DNA from: Curtobacterium sp. MCLR17_032
GTDB taxonomy: Bacteria > Actinomycetota > Actinomycetes > Actinomycetales > Microbacteriaceae
Length of the DNA: 64,000 nucleotides
Assembly: GCF_003234795.2 (NCBI RefSeq)
Contig: NZ_CP126268.1
Span: 2,790,001-2,854,000, forward strand
Direction: 5' to 3'
Of this stretch, positions 7,578-15,619 are shown in pieces. The notes under the pieces are model-generated. The model did not search any database and was not told where the DNA came from. It saw nothing but the letters and a program-made list of their open reading frames with translations. The position numbers and the translations under genes were made by a program. The first letter of the stretch is position 1, and the number at the start of each line of letters is the position of its first letter.

Positions 7578-8893
7578 ATGGTCGTGCCGGGCACCGGGAC
7601 CACGAGCACGCGCCACCCGGCACGGCCCATGATCCCGCGCACGACGGGGTCCGGGGCGACGACGGTGACGAGCACACCGCGGCTCGACCCGTTCGTCGTC
7701 GAGACGAGTTCGGCGGCCTCCTCGGGGCTGCAGTGCCCGGTGACGACGGCGGTCATGCCGTGCACGTCCCGGCCGCGGACGCCGTGCAGGACGTCGGTCA
7801 GTTCCCGGGCGTCGGACCGCGCCTGGACGTCGGCGAGACCCACGAGCACCTCGGACAGCCCGCCGGCGTCCCCGCTGTGCCGGACGTCGCCGCCGGGTCC
7901 GTCGCTGACGAGCGCGACCCGGGAGGTCCGTGCCGACAGTGCCCGGGCGACGCTCGCCGCCACCACGACCGCGTGCTCGAAGGCCTGGTCGCCGCCGAGG
8001 TCGGACAGTTCGGACAGGTCGTCGCGGCCGAGCTGCTGGTAGGACGAGCGGCGGACGTCCAGGGCGACCACGGCCTCCGGCGGCTGCGCCTGCGTGGTCT
8101 GGCGGACGTGCAGGACGCCGCGTTTCGCGCTCTGCCCCCAGTGCACGCGCCGGATGGGGTCGCCCGGCCGGTAGGGGCGGAGCTCGCTGTCGTCGGCGGA
8201 TCCGCCCTGACCGACCCGGCCCTCGTCGGCGGAGACCGCGCCGGCGAGCGCCCCGGTGTCGAGTGCGGAGAGCGGGGTCGTGCCGGGGACCACGACGACC
8301 TCCTCGGCCGGCACGACCGGTCGGTCGATGCGGAGCAGCCCGAACGGGTCCTCGACGCGGACGGTGACCGGGCCGACGAACGCCCGCCCACGCTGGATCG
8401 CGAGTGCCTCGACGTCGAGCACCGCCGGCGGGGTGCCGGGTCCGATTGTGACGAGCGACGCGGCCTCGTTGGTGCTCACGAAGAGGTCGTCGAGCTGCTC
8501 GCGGACGAGCAGCGTCGAGCGCGGTGCGAACCGCACCTCCGACCCGCGGATCGTGACCCGTTCCCGGTAGACCTCGCCCACCTGCACCATCGCGCGCGGT
8601 GCCGACCGGGAGGCGCGGAGCGGCGCCGCCACGGCCAGTGCGGTGACGACGCCGGAGACGACGAGCACCAGGAGCAGCAGCCCCGCGGACACGGCGACGC
8701 TCATCGAGGCGACCAGGCCGCCGCCGACGAGGCCGAGACCGACCGCCAGGACGGTCCAGCCGCGGAGCGTCGGCCGGGGGAACGGGGTCCGGCGCAGCAT
8801 GCCGAGCCCGCGGCGTCCGACCCGGGACAGCACCGAGCCGGCCGCGCCCGCGCGCAGCGCGAACGGACGGGCGGCGGGGCGCTGGTCGACCAT
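7559..8893 (-). CDS. DUF58 domain protein
   Basis: This 444-residue protein has two membrane spans at about residues 45-90, then an extended beta region. The DUF58 signature RPYRPGDPIRRVHW lies near residue 245, followed by a von Willebrand A-like fold. DUF58 proteins are the usual partners of MoxR ATPases. The start ATG 8893 shares its A with the end of the moxR TGA (TGATG), and the stop overlaps the relay ORF. The cellular role is inferred from the operon only. Confidence 0.88.
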   Translation of the reverse strand: MVDQRPAARPFALRAGAAGSVLSRVGRRGLGMLRRTPFPRPTLRGWTVLAVGLGLVGGGLVASMSVAVSAGLLLLVLVVSGVVTALAVAAPLRASRSAPRAMVQVGEVYRERVTIRGSEVRFAPRSTLLVREQLDDLFVSTNEAASLVTIGPGTPPAVLDVEALAIQRGRAFVGPVTVRVEDPFGLLRIDRPVVPAEEVVVVPGTTPLSALDTGALAGAVSADEGRVGQGGSADDSELRPYRPGDPIRRVHWGQSAKRGVLHVRQTTQAQPPEAVVALDVRRSSYQQLGRDDLSELSDLGGDQAFEHAVVVAASVARALSARTSRVALVSDGPGGDVRHSGDAGGLSEVLVGLADVQARSDARELTDVLHGVRGRDVHGMTAVVTGHCSPEEAAELVSTTNGSSRGVLVTVVAPDPVVRGIMGRAGWRVLVVPVPGTTMSGHSR

Positions 8894-9885
8894 CAGGAGC
8901 GGACGGGGGTCGCGGTGAACGGCACCGCGGTGTCGGAGACGATCCGGACGACGATCTCGCGGGCGGTGTCCTCCGCCGATCCGCCGAGGCCCCGGGCCAC
9001 CGGGACGAGTCGGTGGGCCAACACGACCGGGGACAGGACCGCGACGTCGTCCGGCGTGACGAACGGCCGGCCGAGCAGCGCCGCGTGCGCCCGGGCAGCC
9101 TGCGCCAGGTGCAGGGTCGCGCGCGGGCTGGCGCCGAGGAGCAGGTCGGGGTGCATCCGTGTCGCGCGGACGATCTCGACGATGTACGCCTCGACGTCCG
9201 GGGCGATGTGCACCGTGCGGACGGACGCGATCATGGCGCGGAGCGTGTCGACGTCGACGACCGGACGCAGGTCGGCGAGCGGGTCGTGGCCGCCGCGGGC
9301 CGCGAGCATCCGGCGCTCGGCACCGGGGCTCGGGTAGCCCATCGTGATGCGCGCCATGAACCGGTCGCGCTGCGCCTCCGGCAGGGGGTAGGTGCCCTCC
9401 ATGTCGACGGGGTTCTGCGTCGCGACGATCATGAACGGCGACTCGAGGGGCCGGGTGACGCCGTCGACGGTGACCTGCGACTCCGCCATCGCCTCGAGCA
9501 GCGCCGACTGGGTCTTCGGACTGGTGCGGTTGATCTCGTCGCCGATCACGACGTTCGCGAACACCGGCCCGGGTGAGAACCGGAAGGTGCCGGACGACTG
9601 GTCGTAGATGTTCACGCCGGTGACGTCCGAGGGCAGCATGTCCGACGTGAACTGGATGCGGCTCACGGACCCGCCGACGGAGGCACCGAGGGCCTTCGCG
9701 AGCACCGTCTTGCCGACGCCGGGGACGTCCTCGACGAGCAGGTGCCCCTCCGCCAGCATCACGGTGAGGGCCGTGCGGATGGCGTCGGACTTGCCGTCCA
9801 CCACGGTCGCGACCGACGCCATGACGGCCGCCCCCGCGTCCTGGATCCGGTCGATCGGGACGGTGTGGTGGGTCAGCTCCGGCAC
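8893..9885 (-). CDS. MoxR-family AAA+ ATPase
   Basis: This is a 330-residue MoxR ATPase. Walker A is DVPGVGKT near residue 55, Walker B is VVIGDEINR near 115, sensor 1 is ATQNP, and PEAQRDRF holds an arginine finger region. GTG 9885 is chosen because GGAG lies eight bases upstream; the frame stays open further upstream without a signal. MoxR proteins are chaperone-like ATPases that act on a VWA or DUF58 partner, here the next gene. It heads the MoxR-DUF58-TgpA operon. Confidence 0.92.
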   Translation of the reverse strand: MPELTHHTVPIDRIQDAGAAVMASVATVVDGKSDAIRTALTVMLAEGHLLVEDVPGVGKTVLAKALGASVGGSVSRIQFTSDMLPSDVTGVNIYDQSSGTFRFSPGPVFANVVIGDEINRTSPKTQSALLEAMAESQVTVDGVTRPLESPFMIVATQNPVDMEGTYPLPEAQRDRFMARITMGYPSPGAERRMLAARGGHDPLADLRPVVDVDTLRAMIASVRTVHIAPDVEAYIVEIVRATRMHPDLLLGASPRATLHLAQAARAHAALLGRPFVTPDDVAVLSPVVLAHRLVPVARGLGGSAEDTAREIVVRIVSDTAVPFTATPVRS

Positions 9886-9978
9886 GCAGTTCTCCTCGCC
9901 GCTGGGTCGATGTCCGGCGATGCTACAACGGCCGAGTGAGCACAACCGGAGGATGCGTCACCGAACGCGTCGTCCGGA

Positions 9979-10002
9979 CGGGAGGCGCGGTGCCGCCTCC
10001 CG
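9979..10002. terminator. Hairpin of the ACKGGAGGC family, downstream of the GH18-like gene
   Basis: CGGGAGGCG at 9979-9987 pairs perfectly with CGCCTCCCG at 9994-10002 around a six-base loop. It begins two bases beyond the stop of the minus-strand gene at 10004, where a terminator is expected. There is no T run. It belongs to a set of five related intergenic hairpins in the chromosomal half. Confidence 0.6.
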
Positions 10003-10003
10003 C

Positions 10004-11014
10004 TCAGCGGTCGGGCAGTGTCGACAGGTTGAGGGACCACATCGCGACACCGTGCACGCCGAGGTCGCGAGCCAGGTCGCGACGGGCGGCGTACGAGCGG
10101 TCGTCCGACCAGTGCAGCTGCCGCCCGTCCACGAGCGTCGCCGACCACTCCCCCGTCCGGTCCGACCACTCCGCCCGGTCGCCCGCCAGGTGCGCGGCCC
10201 GGGCTGCCGGGATCGGTGCGGCATCCGCGCCGGGGCCCCAGGCGTAGCCGTAGCCGGCGACGCCGACGTCGATACGGTCCGCCGGCAGTCCCCCGTCGAT
10301 CGCGGTCCGGATCGCCTTCCATGCCCACGGCAGCGACCCGATCGTCCCGGCGTCGCTCCACGGACCGTGTTGGTCGTAGGTCATCAGCACGGTCCGGTCC
10401 AGGTGCGGGGCGAGCCCGGCCAGGTCGTAGCCCCGCTCGCGGTACTCGGCCGGGTCGGTGGACGACATCATCGCGATGGAGACCTCGGCATCGTTCCCGA
10501 GCCGCTCGCGGACCGCCGTGCGGAGCGCCCGGGTGAAGGTGACCAGGTCGGCCTGGTCCTGGGAGCGCATCGACTCGAGGTCGATCTGCACGCCGTCGGT
10601 CCCCAGTCGTGCCGCCAGGTCGACGAGCTGCCCGACGACCCGGGCACGGTTGGTCGACGACGACAACAGGGCCGTCGCACCCTCGGGCGAGAAGTCCCCG
10701 ATGGTCGAGGAGTAGTTGCTGAAGAGCACCTCGGTCCGGGCTCCAGCCTTCGCAGCCACGCCGACCAGCTCCCCGACGTCACCGGAGGTCGGCAGCAGGT
10801 GTGTGCCGTCGTCCGAGAGTGCAGCGCCGTCGACGCCGATGACGTCCGCGCCGCGGTCGATCGCTGTCCGGACGCGATCGGCAGCGCCACCACCGGGTTC
10901 GACGTAGCCCTCGATGCCGCTGCCGTCGGCGCGTGTGCTGCCCGTGCTGCAGCCGGCGAGCAGCAGGGCGGCGACCGCCACGGTCGCCGCGGCTGTCGTC
11001 ATCCGTCGCATCAC
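10004..11014 (-). CDS. Lipoprotein with GH18-like glycosidase domain
   Basis: This 336-residue protein has a lipoprotein signal with lipobox LAGC. A TIM-barrel like that of spore-germination/chitinase-type GH18 enzymes follows. The GH18 catalytic motif DGxxxDxE is intact as DGVQIDLE near residues 135-142. Later barrel features, VLMTYDQHGPW and MWSLNL, also fit. The likely substrate is a beta-1,4-linked amino sugar polymer at the cell surface, but this is inferred from the fold. Start: GTG 11014 has a TACGGT box six bases upstream, typical of leaderless mRNA; ATG 11011 and ATG 11002 are alternatives. Confidence 0.8.
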   Translation of the reverse strand: MMRRMTTAAATVAVAALLLAGCSTGSTRADGSGIEGYVEPGGGAADRVRTAIDRGADVIGVDGAALSDDGTHLLPTSGDVGELVGVAAKAGARTEVLFSNYSSTIGDFSPEGATALLSSSTNRARVVGQLVDLAARLGTDGVQIDLESMRSQDQADLVTFTRALRTAVRERLGNDAEVSIAMMSSTDPAEYRERGYDLAGLAPHLDRTVLMTYDQHGPWSDAGTIGSLPWAWKAIRTAIDGGLPADRIDVGVAGYGYAWGPGADAAPIPAARAAHLAGDRAEWSDRTGEWSATLVDGRQLHWSDDRSYAARRDLARDLGVHGVAMWSLNLSTLPDR

Positions 11015-11085
11015 CCGATGACCGTAGCCGGTGCGCCGATCCCGGGCCTGGCCCGACCTCGTCGAAGCACCGCACGGCGGAACGA

Positions 11086-11123
11086 CGAAACCCCGGCTCG
11101 CATGGCGCGAGACCGGGGTTTCG
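11086..11123. terminator. Terminator hairpin downstream of tRNA-Ser
   Basis: CGAAACCCCGGCTCG at 11086-11100 pairs with the complement at 11108-11123 with one bulged A. It begins eight bases beyond the 3' end of the minus-strand tRNA. The arms start with AAA and end with TTT, so it can work in either direction. Confidence 0.7.
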
Positions 11124-11130
11124 TGGAGTG

Positions 11131-11219
11131 CGGAGACGGAGGGATTTGAACCCTCGGTCCCCTAGAGGGGACTCCACCTTAGCAGGGTGGTGCACTCGGC
11201 CTGACTATGCGACGTCTCC
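11131..11219 (-). tRNA. tRNA-Ser(GCT)
   Basis: The 89-base minus-strand sequence folds as a class II tRNA. The acceptor GGAGACG pairs with CGTCTCC, and the anticodon stem CCACC/GGTGG encloses loop CTGCTAA with anticodon GCT. There is a long variable arm with CCCCT/AGGGG, and a T loop TTCAAAT. The discriminator base is G and CCA is not encoded. It reads serine codons AGC and AGU. Confidence 0.97.
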
Positions 11220-11586
11220 AGGTGTTCGACCAAGAGCATACAGGAGGTCGGGCGGACTCTCGACCCGACTGGGGCACCGGGATCGGAGCCGCCGGTCCGC
11301 CCGGTCGAGGGGCGGCACCGACGGAGATCGACCGGTCCCCCGAAGTGGGGACGATGGGGGGTTGCCGTTGTGTACCCCGATGCATAGTCTCATCGTGACG
11401 TGGCATCACATTCCGAGGCGTCACACCCTCGTCGCCGCGACACAGCACCCAGCAAGTGCAGCAGACACAGCACCCAGCAAGAGCACCCAGACGTCGCTCC
11501 CCGTGGCCTGGGCCTGACGCCCCCGATCGTCAGCGCCCGCCCGGGGAGCGACTTCGTTCCGCGCCCCGCGCGAGGCCGCCCCCGGG
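11220..11586. other. Gene-free stretch with an 18-bp direct repeat and terminator-like stems
   Basis: No convincing gene is seen here. Eighteen bases (GACACAGCACCCAGCAAG) occur exactly at 11439-11456 and 11464-11481. Between about 11496 and 11550 an outer CGCTCCCC/GGGGAGCG pair encloses CTGACG/CGTCAG. That structure lies just beyond the stop of the minus-strand GntR gene and may terminate it. The 5' flank of tRNA-Ser, with its promoter, must also lie near 11220-11270. Confidence 0.6.
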
Positions 11587-12351
11587 TCATGCCGTCTCGA
11601 CGGTCCGCAACCGTTCGGCGCTCCGGAACCGCTCCGGCAGCGCGATGAGCAGCTCGGACAGCTCGATCAGCCGAACGGCACACAGGTCGACGTCGTCGGC
11701 GAGCGCTGCCGTCCGCGCGGCCTTGAGCACCTGCATCCGCTTGGTCCAGTCGGCGGCGATGTCGATGCCGTTCGCACGGGCGATGTCGTCCGTGTGGAAC
11801 ACGTCGAGCACCGGCTGCTGCGACCGCAGCCAGTCCGCGCTGACGGGAGCCCCGGAGCGTCGGAGCACCCAGACCGCGAGCTCCACGAACGCGCCGGCTT
11901 CGGACAGGCAGTCGCGCAGGACAGCGGGGTCGAAGGGCTCGTCCGACCGCGCGCAGCTGGTCGGTGGGTCGACGAGCATCGACTGCGCGATCCGGGTGCG
12001 CTCGACCATCTGGCCGATCGTCCACGGGGCGATCACGACCCCGACGTAGCGCTGGACGATGACCAGCCGCAGGGCCTCGAGCGGCACGAGGGCTTCGCGC
12101 ACCGGCGTCCGCGACACCCGCATGTCGTCGGCCAGGGCGTCGAGTCGCAGGCGCTGTCCGCGGCGGTACTCACCGCAGAGGATGCTGCGCAGCATCCTCT
12201 CGAAGACCGCGTCGCGGAGCAGGTTCCGCGGCACCCCGAGCGGGTCGCTGGCGCTGGTCGTGTCGCTGTCGGCACGCAGGAGTCCGGTCATCAGGTCACC
12301 GTCGTGCACGGCGGCTCCGATGACGGGATCCGTCGGCGGCTCGGTGGACAA
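11587..12351 (-). CDS. GntR-family regulator
   Basis: This protein of up to 254 residues has a GntR winged helix at about residues 45-115. Its signatures are LRDAVFERMLRSILCGEYRRG and SRTPVREALVPLEALRLV. An all-helical C-terminal domain of FadR/FCD type follows, which would bind a small carboxylic acid or sugar acid. The start is uncertain: TTG 12351 is the longest, and ATG 12291 would still leave the DNA-binding domain whole. A perfect palindrome lies 23-42 bases upstream of TTG 12351 and may be its operator. The MFS transporter gene upstream on the same strand is the probable target. Confidence 0.82.
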   Translation of the reverse strand: MSTEPPTDPVIGAAVHDGDLMTGLLRADSDTTSASDPLGVPRNLLRDAVFERMLRSILCGEYRRGQRLRLDALADDMRVSRTPVREALVPLEALRLVIVQRYVGVVIAPWTIGQMVERTRIAQSMLVDPPTSCARSDEPFDPAVLRDCLSEAGAFVELAVWVLRRSGAPVSADWLRSQQPVLDVFHTDDIARANGIDIAADWTKRMQVLKAARTAALADDVDLCAVRLIELSELLIALPERFRSAERLRTVETA

Positions 12352-12373
12352 CCGTGTCGGACTGTCGTCTGTG

Positions 12374-12393
12374 CAGGACAGCCTGCTGTCCTG
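12374..12393. promoter_or_regulatory. Perfect palindrome, candidate GntR operator
   Basis: CAGGACAG, four bases CCTG, then CTGTCCTG form a perfect inverted repeat just upstream of the GntR gene. Its length suits a dimeric regulator. The link to this GntR protein is inferred from position only. Confidence 0.4.
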
Positions 12394-12440
12394 TCGGGCG
12401 GGATGCCGCCGGTGGGGTGGTGTCGTGCATCGGATCCTCC

Positions 12441-12472
12441 GTGACCACGGCCCCGGGCGGGGCCGTGGTCAC
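12441..12472. terminator. Perfect 14-bp hairpin between MFS and GntR genes
   Basis: GTGACCACGGCCCC at 12441-12454 pairs perfectly with its complement at 12459-12472 around the loop GGGC. It lies 41 bases after the MFS stop on the minus strand. It therefore probably ends the MFS transcript and separates it from the GntR gene. Confidence 0.75.
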
Positions 12473-12513
12473 GAGGGTCACAGGACGCGACAGCCGCCGC
12501 TAAACATGTTGCA

Positions 12514-14043
12514 TCAGGAGTTTCGCCCGGCGTCCGGTGCGCGTCCGGCGGTGGACGGGCCTCCCGTTCCGGAGCCGGGTCCGGAGTCCGCGCTGTCCTT
12601 GCCGGTCAGCACCGACAGGGGCTGCGTGATGTCCTCGAGCCCCTTCCGGGCGGCATCGACCCCGAAGACCAACGCGACCACCCCGCCGATGATCATCACC
12701 GCCGACCCCAGCAGGTACCCCCAGAAGAGCGGTTCACGGTCCGAGCCGTCGCCGATGAAGGCGCCGTAGATGAGCGGGGCGATGGCACCGAAGACCTGGG
12801 CCAGCGCGAAGAAGTACGAGATCGCCTGCGACCGCAGCTCGAGCGGGAAGATCTCGCTGACGGTCAGGTAGGCACTCGAGGCTCCGGCCGACGCGAAGAA
12901 GAACGAGATGCACCAGAACACGACCTGGACACCGGCGCTGATCGCGTCCGCCCGGAACAGGAACGCCGACGTCGCGAGCACGAGCCCGGACACCAGGTAC
13001 GTCAGGAAGATCATCTGCCGCCGACCCCAGGTGTCGAAGAAACGACCGAGGATGATCGGGCCGAGCAGGTTGCCGATCGCGAACGGGAAGAAGTAGACCG
13101 ACGTCTCGGCGGTCTTCAGCCCGAAGAAGTTCGTCAGCACCAGCGCGTAGGTGAAGAAGATCGCGTTGTAGAGGAACGCCTGCGTGATCATCATCGTCGC
13201 GCCGACCAGGGTACGGGTCGGGTACTGCTTGAGCAGCACGCGGGCGATGGTCAGGAACCCGACGTTGTCCATCGGGGTGACCGTCAGCGCCTTCGACTGC
13301 GGCACGGTCTCGAGCTTCCTGCCGGACTCCCTCTCGACCTCCGCCTCGATCCGGGCGACGGTGTCCTCGGCGTCCTGCTCCTTGCCGTGCGTCATCAGCC
13401 ACCGCGGACTCTCCGGGATGTGCCGCCGCAGGAAGATGATCGCGATGCCGAGCACCGGGCCGAGGAAGAACCCGATCCGCCATCCGATGCTCTCGGAGAA
13501 GTTCGCCGTGTCGAGCAGGTAGATGTTCGCCGCGGCACCGAGGGCCGCACCGCCCCAGTAGGTGCCGTTGATCGCGATGTCGACGTGACCGCGGTACTTG
13601 GCCGGGATGAGTTCGTCGATCGCGGAGTTGATCGCCGCGTACTCACCGCCGATGCCGAGACCGGCGACGAAACGGAACACCGCCAGGAACCAGAAGTCCT
13701 GCGCGAGGCCGGCGACACCCGAGCCGATCAGGTAGATCGCGAGCGTCAGGATGAACAGCTTGCGACGACCGAGCTTGTCGGACAGCCGCCCGAAGACCAG
13801 GGCGCCGACGACCTGACCGACCAGGTAGATGCTGCCGAGGGACGCCACGTCCTGGTTGCTCAGGCCCAGGTCCGCCTTGAACCCGGCGTTGGACACGATC
13901 TGGATCTCGAGGCCGTCGAGGATCCAGGACACCCCCAGGCCGACCACGACGCTCCAGTGGAACCGGGTCCACGGCAGTCGGTCCATCCTCGCCGGGACCA
14001 GGCTCGTCACCGATCCGTCTCTCGTTCCGCTGGCGCTCGTCAT
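12514..14043 (-). CDS. MFS transporter, sugar/organic-acid symporter type
   Basis: This 509-residue major facilitator protein has twelve predicted membrane spans. Loop motifs include GRLSDKLGRRK between spans 2 and 3, IPAKYRGH near span 5 and FPLELRSQA in the second half. This pattern is seen in the metabolite:proton symporter group (aromatic acid or dicarboxylate uptake). The substrate cannot be read from sequence. ATG 14043 is preferred over ATG 14049 because GGGAGGAG lies seven bases before it. The downstream GntR gene is a plausible regulator. Confidence 0.87.
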   Translation of the reverse strand: MTSASGTRDGSVTSLVPARMDRLPWTRFHWSVVVGLGVSWILDGLEIQIVSNAGFKADLGLSNQDVASLGSIYLVGQVVGALVFGRLSDKLGRRKLFILTLAIYLIGSGVAGLAQDFWFLAVFRFVAGLGIGGEYAAINSAIDELIPAKYRGHVDIAINGTYWGGAALGAAANIYLLDTANFSESIGWRIGFFLGPVLGIAIIFLRRHIPESPRWLMTHGKEQDAEDTVARIEAEVERESGRKLETVPQSKALTVTPMDNVGFLTIARVLLKQYPTRTLVGATMMITQAFLYNAIFFTYALVLTNFFGLKTAETSVYFFPFAIGNLLGPIILGRFFDTWGRRQMIFLTYLVSGLVLATSAFLFRADAISAGVQVVFWCISFFFASAGASSAYLTVSEIFPLELRSQAISYFFALAQVFGAIAPLIYGAFIGDGSDREPLFWGYLLGSAVMIIGGVVALVFGVDAARKGLEDITQPLSVLTGKDSADSGPGSGTGGPSTAGRAPDAGRNS

Positions 14044-14158
14044 GCGCATGCTCCTCCCGCGGCCTGCCCCTTCGGCTGCCGCAGAATCGGAACGTACGCC
14101 TCAGCCGCCGCTCAGGTCCACGGTCCGCGAGAACCGGCCCCGGAACCGGGGTGTGACG

Positions 14159-14198
14159 GACTGGAGGCGCGGGACCGGCCCGCCACGGGCCTCCAGTC
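14159..14198. promoter_or_regulatory. ACKGGAGGC-family hairpin in the divergent MFS/MetE-like promoter region
   Basis: GACTGGAGGC at 14159-14168 pairs with GCCTCCAGTC at 14189-14198, and an inner GCGGG/CCCGC stem is possible. It differs from the other four members of the family because it sits upstream of two divergent genes, ending two bases before the TAGCGT box of the MetE-like gene. It is therefore not an ordinary terminator. Confidence 0.55.
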
Positions 14199-14212
14199 AG
14201 TAGCGTGGTCGC

Positions 14213-15412
14213 GTGCCGCTGCAGAACTCGACCGACCGCATCCTCACGACCCACACGGGGTCCCTCCCCCGGACGCCGGAGCTGAGCGCGCTCCTGGTCG
14301 CCCGTGACCAGGGCAAGCCCTTCGACGAGCAGGCGCTCCGCGAGGAGACCGCCGCGGTCCTCGCGCGCACCGTCGACGCGCAGCTCGACGCCGGCATCGA
14401 CGTCGTCAACGACGGCGAGGTCCCCCGCGTCGGCTTCTCGACGTACATCCGCGAGCGTCTGTCCGGGTTCGGCGGGACGGGGCACCGCAAGCCGACGCTC
14501 GACTCGGTGAAGTTCCCCGAGTACGCCGCGTTCCAGGCCCGTCAGATCGACGAGGGTGCCGAGTTCGCCCGCGTCTGGGACACCCCGGTCGCCCAGGGGC
14601 TGCTGCAGTACGACGAGGAGCGCGCCGGCATCCGCGAGGACCTCGACGGCTTCGCCCGCGAACTCGACCGGAACGCCGCTGCCGGACGTACCCCGGCCGG
14701 GACGTTCCTCTCGGCGGCGACGCCCGGGATCGTCGCGACCACGCTGCTGCTCGACGACGCGAACCCGCACTACGCCGACCACCGCGAGTACGTCTTCGCC
14801 CTCGCCGAGCAGCTCCGCGTCGAGTACGAGGAGATCGTCGCCCGCGGGCACGTCCTGCAGCTCGACGCCCCGGACCTGGCGATGGAACGGGTGATCCACT
14901 TCGGCGACGCCTCGCTCGACGAGTTCCTGGCGGCCGTCGACCTGCACGTCGACGCGCTCAACCACGCGCTGCGGAACATCCCGAAGGAGCAGACCCGGCT
15001 GCACGTCTGCTACGGCAACTGGCAGGGGCCGCACCAGGACGACGTCCCCGTCGACGTGCTGCTCCCGCACCTGTACCGGGCCGAGGTCGGGTCCTTCAGC
15101 ATCCCGTTCGGCAACCCGCGGCACGCGCACGAGTTCCCGGCGTTCCGCGACCTGCCGCTGCCCGACGGCGCGGTCCTGGTGCCCGGGGTCATCGACGTGA
15201 CGACGAACTACCTGGAGCACCCGCAGCTCGTCGCGAACCGCATCGTCGAGGCGGCCGAGGCCGTGGGCGACCCGACCCGCATCGTCGCCGGCACCGACTG
15301 CGGGCTCGCCACGTTCGCGAGCTACGAGTTCGTGGCGTCCGACGTCGCGTGGGCGAAGCTCGGCGCACTCGTCGAGGGCGCCGAGATCGCGTCCCGCCGT
15401 TTGTTCGGCTGA
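14213..15412 (+). CDS. MetE C-terminal-like cobalamin-independent methyltransferase
   Basis: This 399-residue protein resembles the catalytic half of cobalamin-independent methionine synthase, lacking the N-terminal half of true MetE. The family start HTGSLPR is at residues 14-20. Zinc-ligand candidates are His and Cys in LHVCYGN (about 264-266), Glu in RAEVGS and Cys in TDCGL near 362. It should transfer a methyl group to a thiol, but which donor and acceptor it uses is unknown; many short MetE-like proteins are not methionine synthases. GTG 14213 has TAGCGT six bases upstream and no Shine-Dalgarno sequence, so a leaderless mRNA is likely. Confidence 0.85.
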   Translation: MPLQNSTDRILTTHTGSLPRTPELSALLVARDQGKPFDEQALREETAAVLARTVDAQLDAGIDVVNDGEVPRVGFSTYIRERLSGFGGTGHRKPTLDSVKFPEYAAFQARQIDEGAEFARVWDTPVAQGLLQYDEERAGIREDLDGFARELDRNAAAGRTPAGTFLSAATPGIVATTLLLDDANPHYADHREYVFALAEQLRVEYEEIVARGHVLQLDAPDLAMERVIHFGDASLDEFLAAVDLHVDALNHALRNIPKEQTRLHVCYGNWQGPHQDDVPVDVLLPHLYRAEVGSFSIPFGNPRHAHEFPAFRDLPLPDGAVLVPGVIDVTTNYLEHPQLVANRIVEAAEAVGDPTRIVAGTDCGLATFASYEFVASDVAWAKLGALVEGAEIASRRLFG

Positions 15413-15541
15413 CGGGGTGCCGAGACGGGGGCGTCTGTTCGAGGCGCCTCCGACCCGCCGAGACACCGCCACATCCGGCGGCGTCTCGGCGCTGACGCGG
15501 CGTCGACCGGAGACGGGGGCGTCTCCGCGCGGGCGTGCCGG

Positions 15542-15579
15542 ACGGGAGGCGCGGGGCGGCGCCGCCACGCGCCTCCCGT
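15542..15579. terminator. ACKGGAGGC-family hairpin between MetE-like and AAA+ genes
   Basis: ACGGGAGGCGCG at 15542-15553 pairs perfectly with its complement at 15568-15579. The preceding bases 15413-15541 hold further stems, GGAGAC/GTCTCC and GCCGAGAC/GTCTCGGC. The cluster probably ends the MetE-like transcript before the next gene, whose TACCGT box is at 15607. Confidence 0.6.
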
Positions 15580-15619
15580 TCCGTTGCCGCCGTCGGTGGG
15601 CGGGCGTACCGTGGCGCCC

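Noticed and set aside
5374..7632. Plus-strand frame of 752 codons opposite the transglutaminase gene
   Set aside because: Composition is Arg/Gly/Asp-rich without motifs, while the minus strand has a complete transglutaminase architecture.
11439..11481. The 18-bp direct repeat as an insertion target-site duplication
   Set aside because: The copies are only seven bases apart with nothing inserted between them; a simple local duplication is enough.
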